NCBI GenBank assembly: GCA_015680905.1
Contig: CM027377.1
Span: 34,868,501-34,932,500 of the forward strand
DNA: 64,000 nt
Origin: Coptis chinensis
Taxonomy: Eukaryota; Streptophyta; Magnoliopsida; Ranunculales; Ranunculaceae
Direction of reading: 5' to 3'
Positions 9,956-22,899 of the stretch are shown piece after piece (position 1 is the first letter of the stretch; each line of letters opens with the position of its first letter). The translations under genes were made by a program, and so were the position numbers. Below the pieces are notes generated by a model. That model saw only the letters and a list, made by a program, of their open reading frames with translations, was not told where the DNA came from and ran no database searches.

Positions 9956-12900
9956 TCAAGTTGGAGAGTGAATGTCAAGAACTCCCAACTTGTGAATTAA
10001 TCTCAGAAAGGTGTCCTTGCCAAGAGATTTAGTGAAGGCGATAGCCACTTGATCTGAGGAAGGAACGAACGTAAGAGATAATAACTTGGCATGTATCTTG
10101 TCGCATAAGAAATGATTGTCCAATTCGATGTGCTTCATTCGTTCATGAAAAACTGGATTTTGAGAGAGATGGAGGGTGACTTGATTGTCGCAGAACATGT
10201 TCATCGGAGAAGGGAGAGAGATGCCTAAGTCATGCAGAAGATACTTCAACTATTGAAGTTCACACGCAAGGGTAGCCATGGAACGATATTCGGCTTCAAC
10301 AGAAGAACGGGATACATTGCTATGTTTCTTTGTTTTCCAGGAGATAGGGCTAGAACCAAGAAATGTGTAATAACCACTAATAGAACGACGAGTAATAGGG
10401 TAGCCAGCCCAATCAGAGTCACAGAAGCCAGAGATGTGTAAAGAATTATTAGTGGATAAGAGAATCCCTTTGTTGATCGAACCTTTAAGGTAGTGGAGTA
10501 TACAATGAGCAGCATCTAGATGTAGAGTCCGTGGGGACTGCATGAAACAGCTGAGATAATTAACAGAATAAATGATATATGGATGTGTAACTGTGAGATA
10601 TAAAAGATGCCCAATCAAGCGATGATAGACAGTAGGATCCTGAAGTAACGTGTTATCATTGGTACGGAGGTTGATGTTTTGTTCTATAGGGAACTCAGAA
10701 ATACGACCACCAGTGGTACCACAATTAGATAGAATGTCCAAAAGACATTTGCGATGTGTAAGAAATAATCCTTCTTTGGAACGAACCACCTCAATACCCA
10801 AAAAATATTTAAGACGTCCCAATTCCTTGATATAGAACTTTGCCTCTAAAAATTGCTTCAAGTTCTAAATGAGAGATGAATTGTTGCCTGTGATCAGAAT
10901 GTCGTCCACATAAACAAGGACAAATGTAGAATTATAACCACGAATATTAGTGAAAAGAGAATAATCAGACTTAGACTGAGTGAAGTCGGTAGTGACAATA
11001 GTGGTAGATAGTTTGGCAAACCATTGCTGAGAAGCCTGCTTGAGTCTGTATAAGGACTTATTGAGGCGATAAATCCTGTGCTCCCCCTATTTGGCGAAGC
11101 AGGAGGTAAAGTCATATAGCCAGTTTCATCCAAATCGCCTTGGAGAAAGGCATTATGGACATCCAGCTGATGAAGGAACCAATGTCTGATAGCAGCAATG
11201 GAGAGAAGTAATCGAACAGTGACTAATTTAGCAATAGGTGCAAAAGTGTTATGATAGTCTTGGCTTTCGATCTGATTGTAACCCTTGGCAACAAGACAAG
11301 TTTTGTAACGTTCAATAGAACCATCTAAATGATATTTAATCTTGAAAACCCATTTACAACCAATAGACTTATGATGAGAGGATGACGGAACAAGAGTCCA
11401 TGTGTTATTATGTTCCAAAGCTGCAATTTCAGCAGCCATAGCAGCTCTCCATTCTGAAATTTTGACAGTTTGAGAAAAATATGTGGGAACAACTGAAGAA
11501 GACACTTTAGACATAAAAGCTTTATGACAAGTAGAAAAATTAGTGTTAAAAACATAGAAAGTCATAGAATATGGAGTAGAAGACCGTTTTACCTTAGAGT
11601 CCAATTGGGTGAGGTTGGTCGAACGAGGGATTGTAGGTGCCTTGGTGAGAGTAGGGCAGTGATAATCTTTTATGAGAAGTGGTGGGGGGTGTCACACTCT
11701 AGTAGATCGAGGTGAGGTAGGAGGGTTGAGTTGTGTTGGCTGAGAGAGTTCCAAAATTGCATGTGACGGAGCTGACTGTGGTGGAAGATTTACTGGAAGG
11801 AAGGCGCGGGCGCACTCGATTTGCACTGGATCATAGGGTGTGAACGCTCTGACTTTAGGAGCTACAGGAGAAGAGTTAAAGTCAAAAGTTTCACTGTCTG
11901 GGATGGGTAAAGGATAAACAGGCAGATGGGATGGTGGGGAAGAGAAATGTTGATAGGGGAATGCATGCTCATGGAAAATCACGTTATGGGATGTATAAAT
12001 TTTTTTGGAAGATAGATCATAAATGCGATATCCTTTCTGATTATAAGGATAACCAATGAAGATGTGAGGTTTACCTCGGTGATCAAACTTATTTTTAATG
12101 GAAGTGTTATGAGCAAAACATAAACAACCAAAAACACGAAGATGGGCAATAGAGGGAGGTGTTGTAAACAAAAGCTCATGAGGTGATTTTCCATTTAACA
12201 AAGGGCTAGGAATTTTGTTAATGAGATAACCTGCGGTGAGAATTCATTCACCCCAGAAAGATAATGGGAGATGAGCTTGAAAATGTAATGCTCGTGCAAC
12301 GTTGAGTAAGTGACGATATTTTCTTTCAACAACAGCGTTTTGTTGGGGAGTAGCAACGCAACTACGTTGGTGGATAACCCCATGTTTGGAAAAAAAAAGT
12401 GTTGCATGTTATGGGATATAAATTCGGATCCATTGCCGGATTGAAGGACTTGATTTTATGAAATGGTCGTCAATGTTGCCATGGCTAGATATGAGCGAAT
12501 CTATTGTAGAATGAAATTGAGTATGAATCATGGCAAAAAATAATTGTAAATGCATGGCAGTTTCAGATTTGACAGTCATAAGATAAATCCATGTAGCACG
12601 ACTAAAGTCATCAACAATAGTTAAGAAAAAAGAGCATTGGAATGAGATGGTAAATGAAAATGACCGCAAATATTACAATGAATCATTTGAAAAGGTCTAA
12701 TAGTTTTTATTGAACTATGAGAAAAAGATAAACGTGTTTGCTTAGCCTGCGGACATACATAACAAGTAGCATTATTGGAACTAGAAATAAAAGGAAACTG
12801 CTTAGCTAAAATCCGCAAAGGAGTGGAAGAGAGATGTCCTAAGCGGTAATGCCATAAAATATTGGTGGTGGAGTTGTGGGATAAGCAAACGGAAGCTAGT

Positions 12901-15761
12901 TGAAAATAGTAGAGTTCCCCATTAAGCCGTCCCAATCTAATCTCCTTCTTCGATAACTGGTCCTGAAAAGGTAAGAATCATTAGTGAACTTGACAGAGAT
13001 GGGGTGAGACTTGACTAGTTCACTAATGGAAAGTAAGTTAAAATGAAAGATGGGAACAAACAGAACGTTGTCAAGACATAATAAAGGAGAGAGAATAACA
13101 CTACCAACATGAGTGATTAAATGGTTGGTTCCATCCGGAAGTTTAAGAGTATAATGTGTTAAACAAGTATGATAATGAGAAAATAGATGTAACGATGAAC
13201 ATACATGATTGGTAGCACCAGAGTCGATGATCCATATGGATTTAGAAAAACACGAGAGAGAAATACCTGTCAGGTTTGCTTGTGAGGTGGTGCTACCTGA
13301 ATCGAGCAAACTGAGAAGTTAGTTGTATTGTTATGTGGAGAAAACAGGAGAATTGGAGTCCGTAGAAACCGAATTGGCTTGAGCAAGCTTTGGGGGATAA
13401 CCATGTAGTTTTTAACATGTACCAATATGATGTCCAACTCGGTTACAGTGATTGCATAATAGACGAGCGCGTGCCCGCTCTAGGCTGTTGCGAACCAGTG
13501 TTTTGCTGCGGAGGTTTAGACGGGCCTGATTTCAAAGAAGAAGCCCAATTGGTCTTTTGAAAGTGAGTACTCAAGGCAGCAACATTTGGAGCAGAATGAA
13601 GAGAGAGTGCATGAATCTCTTGTTGCTTCTCTTCCTGTCGGATTAAATAATAAATCTTGGACATACGAGGAAAAGGATCTATTAAGAGAATTTGACTGCA
13701 AAAGGATTGAAAACGAGCATCTAGGCTTTGCATGAATTTCATAGAACGACCATCTTCAATCTCTTTGGCAAAATTAGATGCATGATCACAAGTACAAGCA
13801 GGCATAGTTGACAAAAAACTTAATTCATCCCATAAAGATTTAAGCAAAGTGAAGTAAACAGATACCGGACGGTTGTCTTGTTTGAGAAGAGTGACAGAAT
13901 CCTTCAGTTGAAAGACATTGGGTGCGTTAGTTTGTGAAAAGCGCTCACCTAGATCTTTCCAGATTTCGGATGTAGAGTCAGGATAGAGGATGCTTCCACG
14001 GATATCTGGAGTAACAGAATTAAGAATCTAGGAAGCAACGAGATCATCACATCGCGACCACTTAGCTTTCTCTTTGGGAGTAGTGGGAGTTATGACAGAG
14101 CCATCGACAAAACCAAATTTATTCTTTGCTTGAAGTGCTCTAGAGATAAACCACAGCCATGTCGGATAATTGTCACCAGATAATAAACGAGAGACGAGAA
14201 CAGTGATAAGTGCTCAAAAGTAATGATTTATAACCCCAATTAAGTGTATGTTAGTCTCTATTTTATATTTAAATATTCTAATATGATGCAATTTGAGTTT
14301 TTGCAGGTCAAAGAACCTAAATGTGAAATATGGAGGGAAAAGAAGTCAAACAAGTCAAAAAGGAGTCACTGGGAATTACAGCTAAAGGCCTAGGGCAAAA
14401 ACGTCATATTTGTCTCCATAAGTGTCAAACCTAATGGGACTCTAAAAGAGGATAATAATTGAGTTAGAAGAGTCTTCAATCTGATCTCAAAGCCTTAATT
14501 TTGACTTCATAGGAAGATGAGATCAACATGGAAAAGAAGTCAGAGTTTCACAAGAATTAGGAAACCGAAAAGCTATCGTTCGCAGCCTTAGAAAAAAGCA
14601 TAGGGGGCAAAGTGGGCCATGTCCAACTTTGGTCCAACCGAATTTAACTTTTCCAGGATTGCTTCTAGAAAGATTACAGAGAGTTTGACACCAAATAAAC
14701 ATAGGATTCGATCTATATCCGCATCGAAAGCATGTAAGCCAATATATAAGGCACAAAAACCTCAGTTTACATCATCTAGGAAATTTAGTGTTTGCATCTT
14801 AGATCTAGAATTAAGAGAGAAGAAAGTTCAGACATTTTCACCATTAATAGCTATAAAGATTATTCATTTTCATATTGTGTTCATAACATAGTATGAGGGC
14901 TAATCTCCCTTCTCTTGGGAGGAAAATGAAGCTTTTTTCAGATGTTTTAGTTTAGTTCTTCTTCTATCATGTTTTAGTTTAAATCCCTCATTGAGTTTCT
15001 TCTTATTCGTTTATTGATCTAACGCCTCCGTGGAGGTTAGGAGGTCTTAGGGTAATTCAAGATTGTGTAGAGCCAAATACCACACACCCTAGATTCTTTT
15101 CTTCTAGTTTTTAGTGTTCTAGTGTGATGATTGGATTCTTTATGACACCTCAATTAGTTGTATGGTTAATGCCACATGTGGATTTTCCATGGCACCTAGA
15201 GTTGTATATTGAATGCCACTTAAAGCACAATTTGGTTAGATAGAAGATATCATTGAAGATTGAAGAAGTATTTGATGGAAAGATAGAAAACACGTTGAAA
15301 GCCACATATTATCATCATGGTTATGAGCATAAGGTTTGTAGGTATGGTGAGTTTCTATTGGTGATTTATATTAAGCATGATAGATAGATCTATTAGACTA
15401 ATTCTATGATTTTGGTGGATTCATCTCTCCCAAGATATTCTTTCTCTTGATTCATATTCATATATTTAGTTTAGTTTAGTTTATGCATAGTTTACATCTC
15501 AAATCAAATCAATTATATATTCATCATTACTTAGCCACATCTTTTACTTGCATCCATTAGAGTAACTTAGATTAGGAATTTCTATTATCATCAACTAGTT
15601 ATTTAGAGTAGGATTGATACCTTGCTAGCCACTATACTAATCAATATTTAATAGGCTAAGTAAGTTTTGCAAACAACCATGGGGCTATCGGAATGGTGCA
15701 TAAAGAAAAGATCATTGGATCCCGGAGGAGAGTCATTGTTGATGGTGTTGGGTTCGGCCAT
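9956..15761 (-). pseudogene. Copia gag-pol remnant (element 1)
   Basis: Minus-strand polyprotein with gag start MAEPNTINND at 15761, split by a solo LTR after the first ~20 codons. Gag resumes at 14208 (RLLSGDNYPTW) with a TAG in place of a Trp at 14028-14030. A CCHC knuckle (CNHCNRVGHHIGTC) lies near 13400-13450. The protease motif IDSGATNHVC is near 13200, followed by pre-integrase and integrase remnants (11692-12935). Reverse transcriptase spans about 10864-11604 (LDVHNAFLQGDLDE; YVDD at about 10902-10916). RNase H follows at 9956-10860 (SGFCDSDWAGYP, VEAEYRSMA). Frameshifts separate the blocks. Domain order PR-INT-RT-RH is copia. Confidence 0.85.
14214..15671. mobile_element. Solo LTR 1 inserted in copia 1 gag
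   Basis: It starts TGATAAGTGCTC and ends TTTGCA (TG...CA) and is 1458 bp. It is flanked by AACAG (14209-14213) and AACAA (15672-15676), a 5-bp duplication with one change. Removing the insert plus one duplication restores the copia gag frame across the junction, which fixes the boundaries. No internal protein domains are present. It is likely from a large gypsy-type family; family unassigned. Confidence 0.8.
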
Positions 15762-15866
15762 CAATAATGGAGAGAGAGCGGAAGTTTTGAGCGGCTAGGG
15801 TTAGGGTCAAAGTTAGGCTGATACCATGATAAATTAGAGAGAGAGATAGATTTGAGAGAATATTTA

Positions 15867-16443
15867 TGTAGAGAAAAAAGAGTTTTTTTTTTCTCTCTTT
15901 GACGTTTTTCTTACTTAGCCAAAATTTGGGTTGAGAGAAAGAAAAACAAGATATCTGAAACAAGATGTCAGCGCTACAAGGCGACTTTGTTTTTTCAAGG
16001 CGTCTTGTATGCGCTCCAATCAGATTTTAGCAGGACTTCACTATTTTCAAAATAGTATAAACATAAGTTTTTCTCTAAAAACTTAACCTATCCAAAACTA
16101 AGAAAAAAAAGAGATTTTAAGAGAGAAATTCTTAATGAGTTGAGTGTTTATTCTTTGTGAGTGAATTGAGAGCTCTTGTAATCTGCTACTCTGGATATCT
16201 AGTAAAGCTTGAAACTCGCCGGTGGATGTAGGCACATTGACGAACCACGCTATATTCGTGTCTTGTGGTTGGTTCTCTTTTTGCATTATTATATTTATTT
16301 TATATGCTTGTTATTTGATATTGAGAAGTGTTGGGATAGTACTTGGAGGGTGTTGAAGTTTTGTCTAGTGAGAAAGATCAATCATTGTGTAGGGTTGATC
16401 TATTTATAGTGAATAACATTGTTTCCGTTGTTAGTTATTCACA
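15867..16443 (+). repeat. 5' LTR of copia element 2
   Basis: It begins TGTAGAG right after ATTTA of the copia 1 LTR and ends TTCACA just before the primer-binding site. No second copy exists in the window. Confidence 0.7.
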
Positions 16444-16469
16444 ATAATTGGTATCAAAGCTTAGGTATA

Positions 16470-17816
16470 TGATAAGCACCCAAAACTGTATTATAAAAAC
16501 CCGTAAAACATAACATTTCGGGTCAATTTTGTGCTTAATAATCATAAAATAATCGCGATCTTCGCTTTTTGCGTTGGAGCAACTAATGTAAAATTATGAT
16601 AAAGCCAAGATTTAAGCACGGAATAGGGAGTATACACATGCCTTCCAATCAAGCCCATGTGAAGCCCAACAAATCCGGACTAAAGCCCAAATACTCAAAT
16701 AGTACAGAATCTAGTCAGAAACGGGATTACGTGCACAGAAACGTCAAACTTCCAAAGCTCATATCTTTTGAACCAGGACTCCGAATGTTACGAGTGAGCT
16801 GCTCTGACGATCAGTGCGATGAACTCTACGCATAGGCGGGAAGTTGTAAAAATTCCAAAAGACCGGACTGCCATTGGACACTGCACGTGGACCAACTAGG
16901 CAGGCCCATAAGATTTGATGAGTCATTATGCAAGTCAAGACAAAGGTATAAATAATTGGTGCAAATTTGACATCTTGCATGAAGTTAATGAGTTGGTTGG
17001 ATTTAGGTGATGATTATCTAAAAAAATGAAAGGTGTCAAATGGGGGTTAGTTGTGGATAAGTGAAAAATAAATGAGAGGAGAGTGTTTCACGTGGGAGAA
17101 GAGAAAAAGGCTCTCTTATGTAAAGGGGGGCTGATTTTGGGAGTTAGCTAGATTTTACTTCCTTGACTTTTACTTTTCATTTACTTCCATGTCTTTACTT
17201 ATTATTTTTAGTTTTTAGTTTTAAGAAAAAAATCTTGTAACTTGTTAATGGAGGACTACACCTTCTAGTTCTTGAATAAAAACTTCTGTTTTCCTTAGAT
17301 AATTAGTTGGCTTTGTATTCATTTCTTCTTTCTATCTCTTTTTACTTATCTTACTTGTAGTTTTAATCAAATCTTAGGATCATGAGCTAAAACTCTCCCA
17401 AGGGGAGGGTTAATGATGCTCATGTGAGGATCATGCTACAAATTTAGGATTCCATAATCACTACTTAAAAGACTTAGGTTCTATTTTTCATCCTGCCCCA
17501 AAATGACAAAGATTGACAAATATCTGATCAACTGTTGTAAAGTAGAACTAGGAGTTGGAATGATATTTCGAGATGAAATAGCATTTCAATTCCACATGCT
17601 AGCATGATATGTTTAGAGATAGGTATATTATGTTAGGGATTTGATATAGTAGTGACCTGTTTCTAAAAAGACTTGTAGCTAGGCCTTTGCATGAAAGTAG
17701 GATTAATCCTTCCCTATCTTTCTCTCTTTTCATTAACTATAAAACAAACTTACAAATTTTAGATAACTTGTGTAAAAAAAAATCTATCTATCAAATCCTT
17801 CTCACTTAGTTCTCCA
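16470..17816. mobile_element. Solo LTR 2 inserted in the leader of copia 2
   Basis: It starts TGATAAGCACCC and ends TTCTCCA and is 1347 bp. It is flanked on both sides by AGGTATA (16463-16469 and 17817-17823), a 7-bp repeat, longer than the usual 5 bp. Its opening bases resemble those of solo LTR 1, so both may come from related families. No coding domain is seen. Confidence 0.7.
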
Positions 17817-18108
17817 AGGTATAGATTTCAGTTGTGATCATTTAGATTCTTGTCTTAGAAGTTGGAATGAAATCCCTACTCAAACTAGATTGTCATTCTA
17901 AAAAAAAAAAACAGTGAGTAAGGAATTATTGAGTTTTAAAGACGTAGTAAGTAAATTTCTAAAAACACTAAAAAGCTAAGATCAAGATACCTAACCTAGG
18001 ATTTTGAGTTTTGGTGAAGAATCATAGTGATCAAAATTTGTGAAGACAAGGTGTTCGATAAAATTCCTAAGTGAAATATTTTTTGAATTATTGTGTGTGA
18101 CTTGAAAA

Positions 18109-21100
18109 ATGGCTCCCAAGATGTCAAATGCTAGATTTGAAGTAGAGAAATTTAATAGTAAGAATAACTTTGGGATTTGGCAAGTTCAAGTAAAGGACAT
18201 CCTCATCCAACAAGGTTTGCATAAGGCTTTAAAGGGGATTAAATCAAAGGCAGCGAGTATGAGTGATGATGATTGGGAAGAGTTTGATCTATAGGCTTGT
18301 TCATCAATCCGGTTGTGTCTTGCTAATGAGGTCATGTATAATATGATGGGAGAAAATACCGTTGTCGGTATTTGGCTCAAGCTAGAATCTATGTATATGA
18401 CCAAGAGCACGACGAACAAGATGTACCTTAAAAAGTGTCTTTATCGGTACATGATGGTGGATGGTTCAACAATGCAAGAGCACGTTAGTGAGTTCCGTCG
18501 ACGCCTAGCGGATTATTTGAATGTTGGTATGAAGATGGATGATGAAGATCAAGCGACATATTTAATATTCTCTTTGCCCAAAAGCTATGAACATCTAATG
18601 ACTACTTTTATGAACATAGAAAATATTGATCTTGACGAAGTTCAAAGTGTTCTTCTTTCTTATGAGTTGATGAAGAAGACACGAATTGAGAATAACATTG
18701 ATGCATGACAAGGGCTAGTGGCAAGAGGAAGGTCGTATGAACAGGCATCTACAAGCAATAAGAGGTCTAGGTCCAAGTCAAAGAAGCCAAAACATATGAA
18801 GTGCTACAATTCATGGAAGAAAAGAGACATTATGCAAGTAATTGTCCTCACCCAAAGAAAGATAACAAGAACAATGATAAGAAGAAAGGTACGGCTAAAG
18901 TTGAGGCAAGTTATGGTTCAGGCTTTGAAGGGGACGATGTGAGTCTCTGTGTATCCACACAAGACTATATGGCCGAAAGGTGGATTCTTGATACTGGGTG
19001 TTCCTACCATATGTGCCTGAATAGAAAGTGGTTTAGTTCTTATGAGAGTATTGATGGTGATTCCATTTTGATGGGTAATGACGTTACTTGTAAGACGGTA
19101 GGAATTGGAACTATACGAGTCAAGATGCATGATGGTGTAGTGAAGACTTTAACCGATATAAGGTATGTTCCTTAGCTAAAGAAAACCTTATTTCTCTTAG
19201 TACCTTGTGTTCCAAAGGCCACAAGTTTGTGGGGGGAGGTGGAGTCCTAAAGATTGTTAGTGGCTCTTTAGTTGTTATGAAGGTCAAAGACATGGAACCT
19301 TGTATACTTTGACGGGGTAGTACGGATGATAAGCGATGTAGCAAAGGGTGGATGTAGTGATGATTCCGAAAGTGCACTAAGATGTGGCACATGCCTCTAG
19401 GGTATATATGAGTGAAAAGGGTTTGTCCGAGTTGTGCGGGGTTCTTGAAAGACTTGAAGAAGCCAAGTATGGTTCTCGCGGAGCATCAGTCTACGGGAAG
19501 CAGTGTGGAGTCAAGTTCAGTTCAAGCAAGCACACGACAACAGGCATCCTTGATTGTGTGCATACGGATGTTTGGGGACCCTTCATAGTGGCTTCAAAAA
19601 GAGGTAACCGCTATTATGTCTTATTCATTGATGATCATACTTGTTATGTGTGGCTGTATATGATGAAAACGAAAGATGAAATATTTGAGATATTTAAGAA
19701 GTGGAAAGCAAGGGTTAAGAATCGCATAGATAGGAAGGTAAAGACACTAAGGTCTGACAATGGTACTGAGTATACCTATATGCCTTTCCAAGAGTTTTGT
19801 GCACAACAGGGAATTGCCAGACACTGGACAGTTAGGGGCACACCTCAGCAGAATGGAATGGCAGAGAGGATGAATAGAACCTTGCTTGAAAGAGCGGGAT
19901 GTTTGTTGTCTAATGCCAGTCTAGGCAAAAAGTATTGGGCAGATGCAGTGTCCATGGCGTGTTACATGTATAATAGGTCACCAGTTCCAGCTATATATTG
20001 CAAAACGCCTTATGAGGTGTGGTCAGGTAACCAAGCTGATTATAGTATTTTGCGAGTGTTTGGATCGACTGCTTACTACCATGTGAGGGAAAACAAACTA
20101 GATCCTAAAGCTAAGAAGGCAATATTCTTGGGGTCACAAATGGGGTAAAGGGATACAGATTGTTGTGTTTAGAAGACCACAAGTTCCTGGTAAGCAGAGA
20201 TGTTACCTTTGATGAGACTTTCGTGTTATCTTTCAGTAAGCTGGAAAAAGCTGGGCAGAATGGTGAGTCTATTGAAGTTCAAGCTACTAAACTTGAGTTG
20301 TCTGATGTAGCAAATAACTAGTTAGTTCATGATGAGGTACCAGATCATGAAACTACGTAACAACAGGAAGAAGAGCATGAGCATCGGCAACTTGTAATGG
20401 TTGACCCTAAGCTAAAGAGACAAGTTAAGGAAGTGCATAAGTATGGGCACGATAAGCCAGTGAAACACTATGGTCAGGTGGATTTAGTGGCATATGCACT
20501 GAATATTGAAGATGATGAGTCAGATAGCTTCAAGGAAGTTGTTAGAGATGCTCATTACAGAGATTGGTTGGTTGCTATGCAGGAAGGGATGGAATCTCTT
20601 GATAAAAATCACACATGGGACCTTGTTTTATTGCCAAAGGGCAAAAAGACTATCAACAGTAAATGGGTGTTCAGAAAGAAAGAGGTCCTTCCTGAGTCTG
20701 ACAGTATTGGGTACAAGACAAGAGTGGTAGCAAAGGGTTTCTCATAGAAGGAAGGAGTCGACTACAATGAGGTATTTTCCCCGGTGGTCAAACATACTTC
20801 CATTCGTGTGTTATTGAGTTTAGTTGCTCACTTCGACTTGGAGTTAGAGCAACTTGATGTGAAAACTGCTTTCTTGCATGGAGACTTGGAGGAAGAGATC
20901 TACATGAGACAACTTGAAGGTTTTGTTGTTACTAAGACAGAAGATCATGTGTGCAAGTTAAATCAGTCATTGTATGGTTTAAAGCAATCGCCAAGGAAAT
21001 GGTACAAGCGCTTTGACACGTTCATGATGCAACATGAGTATACCCGAAGTAAGTATGACTGTTGTGTTTACTTTCGTAGGCTTCATGGTAATAACTTTAT

Positions 21101-22081
21101 CTATCTCTTGCTTTATGTTGATGACATGTTTATTGCTTCCAAAAGCATGATGGAGATAGACAAGTTGAAATCTCAACTTAGCTATGAGTTTGAGATGAAA
21201 GACTTAGGTAGAGCCAAGAAGATATTGGGCATGGAGATTGACAGAGATAGGAAGAAATGACGGATAGTTGTATCTCAGAAGAAATACCTTCAGAAAGTAA
21301 TTTCTCGTTTTGGTATGGAGAATGCAAAGTCGGTTTCTACTCCTTTAGCTGGGCATTTTAGGCTTTCAGCTAAGTTCTCTCGTAGTTCGGTGGAAGAACA
21401 AAAGCATATGGCTCATGTTCCTTATGTTAGTGCAGTGGGCAGTTTGATGTATGCTATGGTGTGCACATGCCCAGACATTTCACAGGCAGTTAGTATTGTA
21501 AGTAGGTATATGGCAAATCCTAGGAAGCAGCATTGGAAGGCAATGAAATGGGTATTGAGGTACTTGAAGGGTACCTTGGATGTGGGATTAATTTATCATA
21601 GAGGTACTTGTTATGTCAGTGGTTATGTGGATTCCGATTATGCTGGTGATCTAGATAGACGACGATCGACTACTGGTTATGTGTTTATGATCCATGGTGC
21701 ACCGGTTAGTTAGAGGTCTATGCTACATACTACAGTTGCTCTATCTACTACAGAGGCAGAGTATATGGCAGTGGCAGAGGTAGTGAAAGAGGCACTATGG
21801 CTTCAAGGTCTTCTAGATGATATGGGTGTTGAGCAGAACATTATTGCTTTGTATTGTGATAGTTAGAGTGTTATTCATTTGGCGAAGAACCAGGTTCATC
21901 ATGCTCGGACCAAACATATTGATGTTCATTATCACTTTGTATGGGATGTCGTTGAGGATGGTGATGTAGCACTTTGAGAAAGTGGACACCCATGACAATC
22001 CCGGCCGATATCTTTGATGAAGGTTGTCACCGAGTTAAGTTCCAACACTATTTGGACTTGCTCCAAATCCTACATGTTTGA
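18109..22081 (+). pseudogene. Copia gag-pol remnant (element 2)
   Basis: Gag starts MAPKMSNARFEVEKFNSK at 18109, in a good reading frame but with TAG at 18292 and TGA at 18706. The zinc knuckle is degraded. The protease motif [11 protein letters not shown] is near 18985. The integrase retains D (HTDVWGP), D (RSDNGTEY) and E (QQNGMAERMNRT) between 19550 and 19900. Reverse transcriptase ([22 protein letters not shown] at about 21110) lies in 20784-21260. RNase H (YVDSDYAGD, LSTTEAEYMAV) runs to about 21900. Stops at 21712-21714 and 21865-21867 and a frameshift near 21976 break the end. The domain set is that of Tnt1-type copia polyproteins. Confidence 0.9.
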
Positions 22082-22100
22082 AAGAGCCCTTTGTGGGCAT

Positions 22101-22831
22101 TGTTGGGGTTAAACATCGATACCAATCGATTCCCCACTACACGATAACTTGTATTTGAACTCAATTCAACTCTAGACAAATTCTAAATATCAACTACAAC
22201 CTAACTAATATGCCCAACTCGCTAAATAACTATTAACAACGATAATAATGTAAAGCAAAGAAAAGCAAACCACAACACAAAGATATACCGTGGTTCGCCA
22301 ATGGTGCCTACTTCCACAAGAGCTAATCCTTTTATAAAGTTGTAAGGAAGATTACAATCTCTCCTTTCAGTCTCTCACCTTTACTAGATCACTCTCTCTC
22401 TTTACTGATTGTATCTCTGTAAAGGTTATCTCTCAATCTTGATAGCTTTCAAGATTAGGTTTTCTCTGACTTTTGTGTTGTCTCTTATGTGTTAGGTTTT
22501 GCCAAAAACCCCAACATATAATACAAAACTCGTGGTTTCGCAAAAATAGAATCCTACCAAAATTAGGCATGGGCGCTGGGCTCGGAATTGTGCTACAACG
22601 AGCGCGGAGTGTGATCTTGCCTTGGACGATGTCCAGGCGCTTGAGCGTGTGGCGCGCTTCAGATTTGGTTGTGGAGGGCGCTGGGTGCGCTCTTGCCTGA
22701 GTCGATGTCCAGGCGCTTAAGCGCGGGGCGCGCTTCAGAATAGGTTGTGTAGGGAGCAGAGTGTGCTTTTGCTTTTCCACACAAGCTGAATTGATTTCTC
22801 TCCTCTCCTCATGTGAGGGATAACACCAACA
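22101..22831 (-). repeat. 3' LTR of copia element 3
   Basis: Paired with 27021-27670. It has a GCGC-rich internal block at 22570-22740 that is longer than in the 5' copy. Confidence 0.85.
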
Positions 22832-22899
22832 ATCTCCCCCTCCCGAACAGTGAGGGGGGGATACCTCCATGCAATTTCCAAATCAACAGGAGGAGTCTG

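Larger units (their letters stand above)
9687..15866 (-). mobile_element. Copia element 1 (RE1-like), 5' LTR truncated, solo LTR nested inside
   Basis: Minus-strand element. The 3' LTR is 9687-9948, adjoining a GAGGGGGAG polypurine tract (9949-9958). The internal region is 9956-15761, and the primer-binding site complementary to initiator tRNA-Met (TGGTATCAGCC on the minus strand) is at about 15812-15826. Only 40 bp of the 5' LTR remain (15827-15866), identical at the inner end to the 3' LTR, before copia element 2 begins. The left insertion point is in unit 3 of the 775-bp repeats. The element is inactive because of stops and insertions. Confidence 0.85.
15867..22100 (+). mobile_element. Copia element 2 (Tnt1/Tork-like), 3' LTR missing
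   Basis: Plus-strand element inserted in the 5' LTR of copia 1. The 5' LTR is 15867-16443 (TGTAGAG...TTCACA), the tRNA-Met primer-binding site is at 16449-16460 (TGGTATCAAAGC), and gag-pol is 18109-22081. No 3' LTR follows: the LTR of copia 3 begins at 22101. The leader is lengthened by a solo LTR (16470-17816). Confidence 0.8.

Noticed and set aside
22433-22870. 145-codon ORF within 22433-22870
   Set aside because: Lies almost wholly in the copia 3 LTR, has no domain and is not shared by the other LTR.
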